From assembly GCF_014205685.1 (NCBI RefSeq), contig NZ_JACIIU010000003.1:1-64000 (forward strand): a stretch of DNA of 64,000 nt. The letters run 5' to 3'. The notes beneath the pieces are model-generated. The model searched no databases. It was not told where the DNA came from and saw nothing but the letters and a program-made list of their open reading frames with translations. The position numbers were made by a program, and so were the translations under genes. Of the stretch, positions 46,399-59,595 are shown piece after piece; within the stretch, counting starts at the first letter, position 1, and each line of letters begins with the position of its first letter. Source of the stretch: Paenochrobactrum gallinarii. GTDB lineage: Bacteria > Pseudomonadota > Alphaproteobacteria > Rhizobiales > Rhizobiaceae.

Positions 46399-48355
46399 CA
46401 CGTCCTCCTGGCTTTCCACCGGATGGCCCATCGCGATTTGGCCTGTCGCCTCTCGGGCGATCACTTTGCGATTTGTCGCCTCTCGGGCGATCACTTTGCG
46501 GCCTGTCACCCTGAGGGCGGTCACTGCGTGGTTTATCACCCCATGGCTTATCGCCACGTGGTCTGTCACTACGCGGCTTATCGCCAAACGGGCGGGCATC
46601 ACGGGATTTTTCACCACGGGAGTAACCGCCGGTAAAGTCTTCGGTGCGACGTGCTTCGCGTGCGCTTTCACGCTCACGTTCGCGGCGACCCGGACGCTTT
46701 TCATCATCAAAGCGCGGACGGCGATCACCCTCGGCACGCGGACGGCGTTCGCCCTCCGGTCGTGGTGCGCGGTCAAAACGCTCTGAGCGCTCGCCACGGC
46801 CTTCGCCATACGGACGTTTCTGGAATGAACCTTCATCGTCTGAACGACGCGGACGCGGGGTAAAATCACCATCACGCGGCTTACGTTCAAAGCCACCTTG
46901 GCGCTCGAAGCCACCCTGACGGTCACGATCATTGGAGCGGAACGGACGGTCACCCTGCGGACGATCCGGGCGCTCACCGCGTGGTGCACCGCCACGGCCT
47001 TCGCCGAATGGTTTACGTTCACGCTTTTGAAATTCATTACGCTCTTCGCGTGCTGCTTCTGCCTTGGCAGATTGCGGACGTGCACCCGGTGCCATCCACA
47101 CATTCACACCGCGCGGACGACGGCTTTCTTCCACACGCTCAGCGCGCTTTGGCTTGCCTTGCGAAGGGCTGGACGAAATCCACTCACGCGGACGACGGAC
47201 ACGTTCTTCCTGCTCATCATCTCCACGTGGCGCTCTTATACCTGCTCCACGCACATCAGAATTCGAGAATTCGTTGATGATCGGTGCATCAAAATCAGCG
47301 CCCGATTCCTGCACCAGACGTTCACCGAGCTGGTCACGAAGTGTACGGCCACGAATTTCGCGCACAGCACCAACTTCCAGATCGCTCAACTGGAAAGGAC
47401 CAAAGGAAACGCGGATCAAGCGGCCAACCGTCAGGCCGAGTGCGCCGAGAATGTTTTTAACTTCACGGTTTTTGCCTTCACGCAGACCAATATTCAGCCA
47501 GACATTGCTGCCCTGCTGACGTTCCAGCTGCGCATCAACGCTACCGTAGAAAATACCGTCAACGGCAATACCGTTTTTAAGCTCGTCCAGCTGTTCCTGT
47601 TTCACGCTGCCATGTGCACGCACACGGTAACGACGCAACCAACCGGTTGTCGGCAATTCCAAAATGCGCGACAGACCGCCATCATTGGTCAGCAGCAGCA
47701 AGCCTTCGGTGTTGATATCCAAACGGCCAACCGAAAGTACGCGCGGCATATCTTCCGGCAGCGATTCAAATACAGTCGGGCGACCTTCAGGGTCGCGGTT
47801 GGTGGTCACAAGACCGGCAGGCTTATGGTAGAGCCACAAACGTGTGCGCTCGGTCTGTGGCAGCAATTTGCCGTCCACTTTGATAATATCAGAGCGCTTT
47901 ACATTCACCGCCGGGCTTGTCAGCATTTTACCATTAACGCTGATGCGGCCAGCGGCAATCATGGTTTCTGCTTCACGGCGTGAAGCAATACCAGCCCGCG
48001 CTAAGCGCTTGGCAATACGTTCAGCTTCTTCAACCGGTGCATCTCTGTCACCTGCATCACGTCCGCGCGGTGCATCACCTTTGTCGAAACGCGGCTTATC
48101 ACCGAATTTCTTTTCAAAACGTGGCTTGCCGTCGCGATCACCGCGTTCCCGATCACCGCGTTCCCGATCACCGCGTTCATTGCCACCACGTTCACGGTTA
48201 CCATCACGCGCGCCAAATTCGCGCGGGCGGCGTTCGCCATCACGCTCGCGGGGCTTAAAGCCTTCACCGCGGCCTGCTCTGTTATCTTTATCGCGGTTTT
48301 CTCCGCGTTTATCGAAGGGGCGCTTTTCGCCGTCTTCGTTATGATCTCTGCTCAT
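46379..48355 (-). CDS. rluB: 23S rRNA pseudouridine synthase RluB-like, with long charged tails
   Basis: The core (about residues 105-355) is an RluB/RsuA-type synthase: S4 RNA-binding domain (AKRLARAGIASRREAETMI), catalytic Asp in GRLDINTEGLLLLTNDGG, and GLREGKNREVKNILGALG. It should make pseudouridine in the 23S rRNA helix 89 region. The protein is 658 residues long because of an N-terminal tail of about 105 and a C-terminal tail of about 290 residues made almost only of Arg, Asp, Gly, Pro, Glu and Lys, partly as tandem repeats (GDRER, DRPRGDRP). Such tails are disordered and may bind RNA. rsmD follows with a 20-base overlap. Confidence 0.92.
   Translation of the reverse strand: MSRDHNEDGEKRPFDKRGENRDKDNRAGRGEGFKPRERDGERRPREFGARDGNRERGGNERGDRERGDRERGDRDGKPRFEKKFGDKPRFDKGDAPRGRDAGDRDAPVEEAERIAKRLARAGIASRREAETMIAAGRISVNGKMLTSPAVNVKRSDIIKVDGKLLPQTERTRLWLYHKPAGLVTTNRDPEGRPTVFESLPEDMPRVLSVGRLDINTEGLLLLTNDGGLSRILELPTTGWLRRYRVRAHGSVKQEQLDELKNGIAVDGIFYGSVDAQLERQQGSNVWLNIGLREGKNREVKNILGALGLTVGRLIRVSFGPFQLSDLEVGAVREIRGRTLRDQLGERLVQESGADFDAPIINEFSNSDVRGAGIRAPRGDDEQEERVRRPREWISSSPSQGKPKRAERVEESRRPRGVNVWMAPGARPQSAKAEAAREERNEFQKRERKPFGEGRGGAPRGERPDRPQGDRPFRSNDRDRQGGFERQGGFERKPRDGDFTPRPRRSDDEGSFQKRPYGEGRGERSERFDRAPRPEGERRPRAEGDRRPRFDDEKRPGRRERERESAREARRTEDFTGGYSRGEKSRDARPFGDKPRSDRPRGDKPWGDKPRSDRPQGDRPQSDRPRGDKSQSDRPRGDRPNRDGPSGGKPGGRGADRRR
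46441..46530. repeat. 30-bp tandem repeat in the rluB 3' end
   Basis: Three 30-base units start at 46441, 46471 and 46501. The first two differ only in their first three bases; the third is more diverged. They encode RGD/SDRP-type repeats of the RluB tail and keep reading frame (30 = 10 codons). Confidence 0.85.
48136..48180. repeat. 15-bp tandem repeat in the rluB 5' end
   Basis: GATCACCGCGTTCCC stands at 48136 and 48151, and a variant ending CAT at 48166. On the coding strand it gives GDRER repeats in the N-terminal tail. Copy number may vary between strains. Confidence 0.85.
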
Positions 48356-48535
48356 TTAATAATGGCCTTTCAGCAACGGTCGCAGCCGCGCTTTGCATTG
48401 ATTTCTGGACAATCATCAACGACGTTCATCAACACTAGATAATTCCGTTGGTAAATCGGTTCCGATTTTTAAGTTTATGCAGTAACAAATCATATGGAAG
48501 CATGCGAGCAAAATTTCTGCTAAAGGCGATCAACA

Positions 48536-49012
48536 ATGATGAAAAAACACCTTAACCACCAAGATCAGCCTAAAAACGGATTTATGGCACAGGCTTTTGA
48601 GCAAGCGCTGGAAGCGCAAGCCTTAGGCGAAGTGCCGATTGGCGCGGTAATTGTGCGCGAAGGCGAAATTATCTCTCGTACCGGCAACCGCACCCGTCTG
48701 CTCAATGATCCCACCGCACACGCTGAAATACTTGCCATCCGGCAGGCTTGTGACCTGCTGAAATCGGAAAGACTGCCGGGATGCGATCTCTATGTAACGC
48801 TTGAGCCCTGCGCTATGTGTGCCGCTGCTATTTCTTTTGCGCGCATCAGACGGCTTTATTATGGCGCGGCAGACGAAAAAGGCGGCGGCGTTGAATTTGG
48901 TGGTCGTTTTTATACCCAGCCAACCTGCCACCATGCGCCCGACACTTATTCAGGCTTTGGTGAAACGGAGGCTCAAAATCTGTTGCGGGATTTTTTTAAA
49001 CAAAAACGCTAA
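48536..49012 (+). CDS. tadA: tRNA adenosine(34) deaminase
   Basis: TadA converts A34 to inosine in tRNA-Arg(ACG). The zinc site is HAEILAIRQ (His and catalytic Glu) and PCAMCAAA (two Cys); the family's RIRRLYYGAADEKGGGVEFGG segment is present. Length 158, with a ten-residue N-terminal extension. Two adjacent ATG codons (48536, 48539) follow AAGGCGAT. It is divergent from rluB, the usual arrangement in relatives. Confidence 0.94.
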   Translation: MMKKHLNHQDQPKNGFMAQAFEQALEAQALGEVPIGAVIVREGEIISRTGNRTRLLNDPTAHAEILAIRQACDLLKSERLPGCDLYVTLEPCAMCAAAISFARIRRLYYGAADEKGGGVEFGGRFYTQPTCHHAPDTYSGFGETEAQNLLRDFFKQKR

Positions 49013-49070
49013 AGCCTTTTGATACCGCTTGAGACCGGCTTCACGAATTTCACGCATTCTTTAAAAATGA

Positions 49071-49096
49071 AAAAGCCGGACTCAATCCGGCTTTAT
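49071..49096. terminator. Bidirectional terminator after tadA
   Basis: AAGCCGGA (49073-49080) pairs with TCCGGCTT (49086-49093) around a five-base loop, with A-run before and T-rich stretch after. It serves tadA and the lipoprotein gene on the other strand. Confidence 0.85.
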
Positions 49097-49140
49097 TCTT
49101 TAAACTAAAATCAATCACGCCTTTTGCAAGCGCAACTGCC

Positions 49141-49788
49141 TTAGTTCCAAGGCATGTAATCGCTAAAGCTTTTGCTCTTGCTAGCAGCTTTTTTACGTGC
49201 GCGTTCTTTCTTGGCCTCATCCTCGCCCTGCTCGCCAATTGGCGCAGTGGTTGCAGGCTGGCGATAAGTCAAAGGCGGCTCGCTCAAATAGCGGCGCTGA
49301 TCAGCAGAACCAACAGTTTGCGTCTTTAACTCACGCTTGGCTTGCTGCACCTGCTCACGTGCCTGCGCTGCTGTCGGCGCTTCATAATTTTCATAAAGAT
49401 TGGCGCTTGATGCACCCGGAACCGCTGGCGAAATGCTTGGGCGGAAGCCTACTTTATCGCGATTTTCTGTGGCTTCGGCACGCATACGCTGGCGGCGCTG
49501 CTCTGGTGATTCCGGCCATGCCGCATTTCCGGACCCCGTAACCTTATCCTGCGGCGCAGGTAAATGGGCAGTCTGTCCGGCAGCCGGACGCACCAATTCA
49601 GGACGCGGCTTATATTCGATCGGCGCTTTTTTATTGGCAGAACCAAGCGGAATAATGTTCGAAACATCATCAAACAATTGCTCGCCCGCACTTTTGTCGG
49701 TGCCATAGGTTGGCGAAGAAACGCACCCCGACAGGGAGAGACCGGCGACAGCCGTTGCAAGCACCAGAATTCGTCTATCAATCGTCAT
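49141..49788 (-). CDS. Putative lipoprotein
   Basis: A 215-residue protein with a lipoprotein signal: TIDRRILVLATAVAGLSLSGC, lipobox LSGC with Cys at about residue 22. The mature part is mostly low complexity, rich in Pro, Ala, Arg, Glu and Gln, and ends with a basic KKERARKKAASKSKSF segment and YMPWN. No domain recognised. The ATG at 49788 is taken rather than 49797. Periplasmic and anchored to the outer membrane is likely. It is convergent with tadA and lies after ileS on the same strand. Confidence 0.75.
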   Translation of the reverse strand: MTIDRRILVLATAVAGLSLSGCVSSPTYGTDKSAGEQLFDDVSNIIPLGSANKKAPIEYKPRPELVRPAAGQTAHLPAPQDKVTGSGNAAWPESPEQRRQRMRAEATENRDKVGFRPSISPAVPGASSANLYENYEAPTAAQAREQVQQAKRELKTQTVGSADQRRYLSEPPLTYRQPATTAPIGEQGEDEAKKERARKKAASKSKSFSDYMPWN

Positions 49789-49961
49789 AAGCGCCACTTC
49801 TTTGTCCGCATCTCAAGCGGTATTGTCGCATAAAACCGGCAACTCTAAGGCGAAGCCGGTCGTTCTTAAAAAAATGCTTCTATAGGACAGAAGCAAAAGC
49901 GGCAATCATCGAATTAACACTTTATTCATGATTGCCGCCCAATTGCAGTTCGTCTTTATAT

Positions 49962-52874
<2,913 letters not shown>

Positions 52875-53151
52875 ATTATATACTTCTAGCCTGTTGCGCC
52901 CGTTCAATAGGTTGCGGGCAAAAGGAAAATCAAAAAACAGGGGGCCGCATCACACAGCCGTTCATACCCGGACCTTCCTGCATTTGCGCTCTTAAGCGCC
53001 GAGGAAAGCCGGGCCAATAATTCGTATATTGGTTATAATAAGTGTCCGATAACGCGTCATCATGGCAATGCTTTTAGCAATGCCACGCCAAGGAATAAAG
53101 ACCTGAGGACAAGAATCTTTAACGGACATGTTGATTTTTTGTCTTTTCCGC

Positions 53152-53976
53152 TCAATCCAACGTAAAATCAAAGCGATAAGTTGCGGTCAGACCAAAGCTG
53201 AACTGATCACGCTGACCACGCTCCTGCACCAGACTGGATTTTTTCGCTGCCCCCTGCAAATGCTCATACTCACCATAAAGACTGGTGGTAATTTTGTCAG
53301 TTGCCTTCCAGGTAACCGCAGCCCCCGCCCCTAAAGACTTCAAACCTCCGCCCGGATGATATTCCGACAGACCACTTAATTGCGCTTCTTGCGCATTTAC
53401 GCCGTAATAGGATTTGAAATAATCCTTGCTGGCGAATTGAATGCGCGGCCCGCCTGAAACACGGATCACCGGCGTGACATCATAAAAGGCATCGGCGGCA
53501 ACTTCACCCACAATACCTTTATGCGCGCGGATACCTTGGCGCAATTCACCGCGCACCCGCATCCAGTCAACCGGATAAAACTCGGCAAAGCCACCGACTT
53601 CACCACCCATTTTAACCGGATCAAGACCTTTAAGATCATCTGAGGTGCCGGAATCACGCTTAAACAGCAGTTTTCCGACAAGGCCAGCCGAAAAACTATA
53701 AGTATCAATGAGCGCGAATTCGAAATTATCATTTTGGGAATCAAAGCGCGGCACATCGCCGGCGCGTGTCAGTGACACCAGTGGCTCACCAAACAATATC
53801 CGGCTGCTTGCACCATCATAACGCGGGGCGAATTCACCTAAACCACCAATGGTTAAAGACCAGTCGCCTGCCCAAAAAGGCTTTTTAGCTGGGGCATATA
53901 TATCATCGGCAGCCTGTACGGGCAGAGCCGTCAATAAAGCCAAGACAGCAACAGTGGTGAAATATGATTTACGCAA
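53152..53976 (-). CDS. MipA/OmpV family outer membrane protein
   Basis: A beta-barrel protein with signal peptide and the C-terminal aromatic residue pattern of outer membrane proteins (FGLTATYRFDFTLD). Family segments are WSLTIGGLGEFAPRYDGA, FALIDTYSFSAGLVGK and VGGFAEFYPVDWMRVRGELRQGI. The start is likely the TTG at 53976: GAGGGGA lies eight bases upstream and the product starts MRKSYFTTVAVLALLTALPVQA, a normal signal peptide. An ATG at 54036 would add 20 residues and has no ribosome binding site. MipA-type proteins act as scaffolds or porins; the role here is unknown. Confidence 0.86.
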   Translation of the reverse strand: MRKSYFTTVAVLALLTALPVQAADDIYAPAKKPFWAGDWSLTIGGLGEFAPRYDGASSRILFGEPLVSLTRAGDVPRFDSQNDNFEFALIDTYSFSAGLVGKLLFKRDSGTSDDLKGLDPVKMGGEVGGFAEFYPVDWMRVRGELRQGIRAHKGIVGEVAADAFYDVTPVIRVSGGPRIQFASKDYFKSYYGVNAQEAQLSGLSEYHPGGGLKSLGAGAAVTWKATDKITTSLYGEYEHLQGAAKKSSLVQERGQRDQFSFGLTATYRFDFTLD

Positions 53977-54081
53977 TACGCTTCCCCTCGCCCGCAGTTT
54001 CCCAACAAATGCGGGCACATAAGTAAAACTCTTCATAGCATCTTGCAGTAAATCAGTAAACTTAGGTTTAAACTGTCATTT

Positions 54082-55104
54082 TTACGGGTGCGCAGCAGTT
54101 AAACAATCAACACTACCATCAAATGACAGCTTTTGATCAAGCGGCGACAATGGCTTAACTGCAGCAAGCAGCGCGCGTGCTTCTGCTTCATCCTGACGCA
54201 TTTGTTCCATCAGCGGATCCAGCCCGTCAAATTTTATCTCGCCACGCAAAAAACCAAAGAAGGAAACAGTAGCAAGCTCACCGTAAAGATCGCCGGAAAA
54301 ATCAAACAAGAAGGTTTCGAGCAGCGGCACGCCGTTATCTGTCACTGTCGGACGGCGGCCATAACTGGCCACACCATTATAAAGTGTGCCGTCTGCACGA
54401 CGGAAACGCACAGCATAAATACCATGTTTCAGATGGGTTTGTTCCGGCAAATGCATATTGGCAGTTGGAAAGCCAAGCTCGCGGCCAAGTTTGCGGCCAT
54501 GTACCACTTCTGCGCGCACCTGATAACGATGGCCAAGAAGACCGGCCGCCTGCACCACATCGCCATCACAGAGAAAATCACGGATGCGGCTTGAAGAGAT
54601 TTGTGCGGCGCCTTCATCGCAAAAAGCATCCACCAATGTCACGCTGAAACCTGCCTGCTTGCCCGCACCAACCAGAAATTCCGGCGTGCCGCGGCGCGCT
54701 TTACCAAAGTGAAAGTCATAACCGATGACCACACCGCTGGCAGCAAAGTTTTTAACCAGAATAGTCTCGACGAATTCTTCGGCACTGAGCGCTGAAAATT
54801 CAGCCGTAAAAGGCTGTTCAATCACCGCATCAAAACCTAAAATCTCAAGCAGATAAGATTTTTCGCGTGATGGCGTCAGCCGGTCAACCGGCTCATCCGG
54901 TTTGAAGAAAGAACGCGGATGCGGCTCGAATGTCAGGGCGACGCATGGCCGCCCCTGACTTGCGGCCAGTTCCAGCGCCTGTTGCAGCACAGCCTGATGT
55001 CCGCGATGCACACCATCAAAATTACCAATAGCCACGACAGCATGGCGCAAATGCGCTGGCAGATTATCCGTGGTATTAAGACGCTGAAATGGCTGTTTGG
55101 ACAT
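54082..55104 (-). CDS. ribF: Bifunctional riboflavin kinase/FAD synthetase
   Basis: RibF makes FMN and FAD. The N-terminal adenylyltransferase domain has GNFDGVHRGHQAVLQQA and the ISSSRIRDFL motif; the C-terminal kinase has HGRKLGRELGFPTANMH and TFLFDFSGDLYGE. Length 340. The C-terminal 20 residues beyond the domain are not conserved. The product FMN is the ligand of the riboswitch at 29845. It is followed upstream on the same strand by the TIGR01459 gene, 32 bases away. Confidence 0.94.
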   Translation of the reverse strand: MSKQPFQRLNTTDNLPAHLRHAVVAIGNFDGVHRGHQAVLQQALELAASQGRPCVALTFEPHPRSFFKPDEPVDRLTPSREKSYLLEILGFDAVIEQPFTAEFSALSAEEFVETILVKNFAASGVVIGYDFHFGKARRGTPEFLVGAGKQAGFSVTLVDAFCDEGAAQISSSRIRDFLCDGDVVQAAGLLGHRYQVRAEVVHGRKLGRELGFPTANMHLPEQTHLKHGIYAVRFRRADGTLYNGVASYGRRPTVTDNGVPLLETFLFDFSGDLYGELATVSFFGFLRGEIKFDGLDPLMEQMRQDEAEARALLAAVKPLSPLDQKLSFDGSVDCLTAAHP

Positions 55105-55136
55105 GAAATTGCTCTGTGCGTTTTATTTCAGTGCGA

Positions 55137-55985
55137 TTAAACGAGATGTTTGATCGTCGCAACCGGCTGATGGCCGTGCTTGTTCAAAAACGCTTTCAGC
55201 TTTTCAACATCCACGGTTTCTGCATCAATATAATCGGCCGCGTGCACGCCGCCGGAAATATAAAGAACATCAACACCAAATTGTGCCGCACCCTTTACAT
55301 CAGTCAGGATACCATCGCCAATAGCCAGTATGCGCGATTTTTCGACGCTACGGCCAAGAAGCTTTTCCGCAGCTTTTAATGCAGCTTCATAAATCGGATG
55401 ATGCGGCTTACCTGCCACCTGTGTACGGCCGCCCATCAAACCGTAATCACGCGCCAGAACACCGGCGCACCAGATCATGCGTGTGCCGCGTTCCACCATC
55501 AAATCAGGATTGGCACAAATAAAAGGCAGATTACGGGCACGGAAACGCTCCAGCATTTCGGTGTAATCCTCAGGTGTTTCCACCTCGTCATTAAAGAGCC
55601 CAGTGCAAACAACACCGGCAGCTTCAAATTCTTCTACCACTTCCACATCAAGACCGTCGAAAATCGCATATTCATGATCGGCGCCGATATAGAAAACTTT
55701 GCGCGGGCCTTCGGCAATCAGATCGCGGGTTACATCGCCGGAGGTCACAACCACGTCATAAGCATCATCCGGCACGCCCAAGGTGCCGAGCTGCGCCACG
55801 ACGCCCGGGAAAGGACGCGGAGAATTGGTGACCAAAATAACCTTCACACCTTTGGCGCGTGCACGCTGCAAAGCCTCACAGGCGAGCGGAAAAGCTTCCT
55901 CACCATTATGCACCACGCCCCACACATCGCAGAACAGCACATCATAATCATTGGTGAGATCATCCAGACGCTCAGGAAATTTCAT
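55137..55985 (-). CDS. TIGR01459 family HAD-type hydrolase
   Basis: A 282-residue NagD-like HAD phosphatase. Motif I is CDVWGVVHNGEEAF, motif II VTNSPRP, motif III the Lys in VAGKPHHPIYEAAL, and motif IV GDGILTDVKGAAQFG. In alphaproteobacteria it is regularly found next to ribF, which suggests a link to flavin metabolism, for example hydrolysis of a riboflavin precursor phosphate; that is inference. ATG at 55985 has AGGA six bases upstream and is preferred over 55997. Confidence 0.9.
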   Translation of the reverse strand: MKFPERLDDLTNDYDVLFCDVWGVVHNGEEAFPLACEALQRARAKGVKVILVTNSPRPFPGVVAQLGTLGVPDDAYDVVVTSGDVTRDLIAEGPRKVFYIGADHEYAIFDGLDVEVVEEFEAAGVVCTGLFNDEVETPEDYTEMLERFRARNLPFICANPDLMVERGTRMIWCAGVLARDYGLMGGRTQVAGKPHHPIYEAALKAAEKLLGRSVEKSRILAIGDGILTDVKGAAQFGVDVLYISGGVHAADYIDAETVDVEKLKAFLNKHGHQPVATIKHLV

Positions 55986-55997
55986 GCCAATCCTCAT

Positions 55998-56404
55998 TAT
56001 ATAAACCGCACGGATTATTCCAAACCCGCAATTGAAGCGTTACTATCTATTGAAACCAACCGGCAGACTAAAGAAGCTTTACCGGAGTGCAATGATAATA
56101 AATGTGTTTCACGTCTGCTCCTCTAACGCATGCGCAGTCCCATGTCACGCCTGCATGCAAAGTCAGTGCCAATCACTGCGTATGAAAACTTCAGAAAACT
56201 GCGATTCTTATAAAAGCCTGAGACAAACACACAAATATTTTCATAAAGCTGACATGTTTGGTTGGTTAACTAAATTCAGGGTTAAAGCTCGTAAACTTCG
56301 GCTAAAAGCTTGACACTATTGCCTTTATGCCGGTGAAAATCAGCCTTTAAAGAACATGCCTGAAAAATTTGCATTTCTTTCTTAATCTTAAGCGCTTCCC
56401 GACC
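55998..56404. other. Intergenic upstream of groESL
   Basis: About 400 AT-rich bases with no credible gene; the short open frames lack a ribosome binding site and composition of coding DNA. Nothing recognised until the groESL promoter at 56405. Confidence 0.4.
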
Positions 56405-56469
56405 TTGACATTAAAACAGGGCATTTCTATCTAAATAGCAGGTTAGCACTCGGGGTGACTGAGTGCTAA
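56405..56469 (+). promoter_or_regulatory. groESL promoter and CIRCE operator
   Basis: TTGACA (56405-56410) and TATCTA (56428-56433) form a -35/-10 pair with a 17-base spacer. The CIRCE inverted repeat TTAGCACTC-N9-GAGTGCTAA spans 56443-56469, the binding site of the HrcA repressor, just at the start of the transcript. Heat induction through HrcA is the expected control. Confidence 0.95.
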
Positions 56470-56529
56470 TAACCGTGGATCATAAGGTCCATGGAGGGGT
56501 TCAACTTTATTTTTTTAAGGGTTTAGATC

Positions 56530-56826
56530 ATGGCTGAGACCAATTTCCGCCCACTTCACGATCGCGTCGTTGTCCGTCGTGTGGAGTCGGAAGCAAAAAC
56601 CGCTGGCGGCATCATCATTCCTGATTCCGCAAAAGAAAAGCCATCAGAAGGCGTTGTTGTTTCTGTAGGTTCTGGCACACGTGACGAAGCCGGTAAGCTG
56701 ATTGCACTGGACGTTAAAGCTGGTGACAAAGTTCTGTTCGGCAAGTGGTCCGGCACAGAAGTCAAGATTGGCGGCGAAGACCTGCTGATCATGAAAGAAT
56801 CCGACATTCTGGGTATCCTCGGCTAA
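56530..56826 (+). CDS. groES: Co-chaperonin GroES
   Basis: The 98-residue cap of the GroEL chamber. Family signature [34 protein letters not shown] at the start with the mobile loop, then [30 protein letters not shown] at the end. First gene of the groESL operon under CIRCE control. Confidence 0.98.
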   Translation: MAETNFRPLHDRVVVRRVESEAKTAGGIIIPDSAKEKPSEGVVVSVGSGTRDEAGKLIALDVKAGDKVLFGKWSGTEVKIGGEDLLIMKESDILGILG

Positions 56827-56863
56827 TTCATTCAAGCGGTGCATTATTGATGCACCCTGATGA

Positions 56864-58594
<1,731 letters not shown>

Positions 58595-58666
58595 GAAGTC
58601 CATCCAGGCATTTCATAGCACAGGCGCTTGCGCCGGTGCGGCAATGATAATGCGTCTAATAAATGA

Positions 58667-58694
58667 AAAGCCTCTGATTATTCAGGGGCTTTTT
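58667..58694 (+). terminator. groESL terminator
   Basis: AAAAGCCTCTGA (58667-58678) pairs with TCAGGGGCTTTT around a short loop, with one G-T pair, and is followed by TTTTTTA. Confidence 0.9.
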
Positions 58695-59015
58695 TTATGT
58701 CACTGATTCTAAAATGGACGCTTAAATTTGCTGATAAATCACTAAGCAGAGTTGATCTACGTTGGCACAATGCGCGCAGTTAGATTTAATTTTATGGTCG
58801 CGTTACCATGAAGGGTGGTTTCTTCAAGGAAACTTAGAGACTTTGCCTCAATCCCAAAGAGTTGTGATTGCGCATAGTTTTAAAACATGCTCTGTATTAT
58901 GGGTGAGATATATATGAATTTCTCACCCCCCCACTTTTATGGGAAGTTCATTCTCACATTGAAAAGACAGGCCTAAAGTGCCTGTCTTTTCTCAATGAAT
59001 ACGACCTATAAAATT
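58695..59015. other. Intergenic with a second terminator at 58962-58990
   Basis: About 320 bases without a gene. AAAAGACAGGC (58962-58972) pairs with GCCTGTCTTTT (58980-58990) around seven bases and is flanked by A/T runs. It is the likely terminator of the HxlR gene on the minus strand. Nothing else recognised. Confidence 0.7.
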
Positions 59016-59408
59016 TTATTCAGCCGCCTCTGCCAATTCAGGATTTTGCGCAGCATCATATTGCAGACGTGCATTTTTAACCCGCTGCTCATTGGCAATC
59101 GCCCAAGCACTCAATCCCCGCACCGGCACAAGCAAATCACGACCCAGATCTGTGAGCTGATATTCCACCTTTGCAGGAACGCCCTGATAAACGGTGCGCA
59201 GCACAAAGCCGTCACGTTCCAGCGAACGAAGTGTTGTAGTGAGCATTTTTTGCGAAATACCGTTCACTGTACGCTTCAGCTCATTAAAACGCATCGGCCC
59301 ATTGCCAAGATAGCTCACAACAAGCACAGTCCACTTGTCACCAACTCGCGATAAAATCTCGGTTACGGCCTGACAGGCAGGTGTAACTCTAAATAATTCA
59401 GGTTTCAA
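59016..59408 (-). CDS. HxlR-family transcriptional regulator
   Basis: A 130-residue winged-helix regulator. CQAVTEILSRVGDKWTVLVVSYLG and MRFNELKRTVNGISQKMLTTTLRSLERDGFVLRTVY are the HxlR signature. A Cys at about residue 12 is in the position used for redox sensing in YodB-type members. It is divergent from an FMN reductase gene, with a palindromic operator between, so it probably represses that gene until electrophile or quinone stress. The C-terminal tail is rich in Ala and Glu. Confidence 0.92.
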   Translation of the reverse strand: MKPELFRVTPACQAVTEILSRVGDKWTVLVVSYLGNGPMRFNELKRTVNGISQKMLTTTLRSLERDGFVLRTVYQGVPAKVEYQLTDLGRDLLVPVRGLSAWAIANEQRVKNARLQYDAAQNPELAEAAE

Positions 59409-59436
59409 AAAAGTGCCTCCTTGCCGACATCTGTTA

Positions 59437-59459
59437 GTTACTTATATAGGGTAAGTAAC
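59437..59459. promoter_or_regulatory. Palindromic operator between hxlR-type gene and FMN reductase
   Basis: GTTACTTA (59437-59444) and TAAGTAAC (59452-59459) form perfect arms around seven bases; a further GGTTACC follows at 59464-59470. The core TACT/AGTA resembles the sites of HxlR/YodB regulators. It lies 28 bases upstream of the regulator's start. Confidence 0.75.
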
Positions 59460-59595
59460 CATTGGTTACCAGAGTATATTCAAATTCACTTAAACGAATA
59501 AGCTCACATCAATGGAAAAGAATTCAGGCATTTGTGGTGGGTGGCACTCCAATGCATCACCGCAAATGCAAGACACCAACAATGAGGTAATTTAA

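Noticed and set aside
46441..46530. Regular 30-base units that could be taken for a CRISPR array
   Set aside because: The units are contiguous with no spacers and encode in-frame protein repeats of RluB.
46399..47103. N-terminal extension of RsmD to a 421-residue protein
   Set aside because: It is the rluB tail in another frame; the GTG at 46398 has a consensus ribosome binding site and gives the normal RsmD length.
46898..47983. 361-codon open frame antisense to rluB
   Set aside because: Product is rich in Thr, Phe and His through the complement of Arg/Glu/Gly-rich repeats; not a plausible protein.
52908..53151. T-box or attenuator leader before ileS
   Set aside because: No T-box core sequence is present, and T-box control is not usual in alphaproteobacteria.
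56032..56313. 93-residue Cys-rich frame upstream of groESL
   Set aside because: No ribosome binding site and composition of non-coding DNA.
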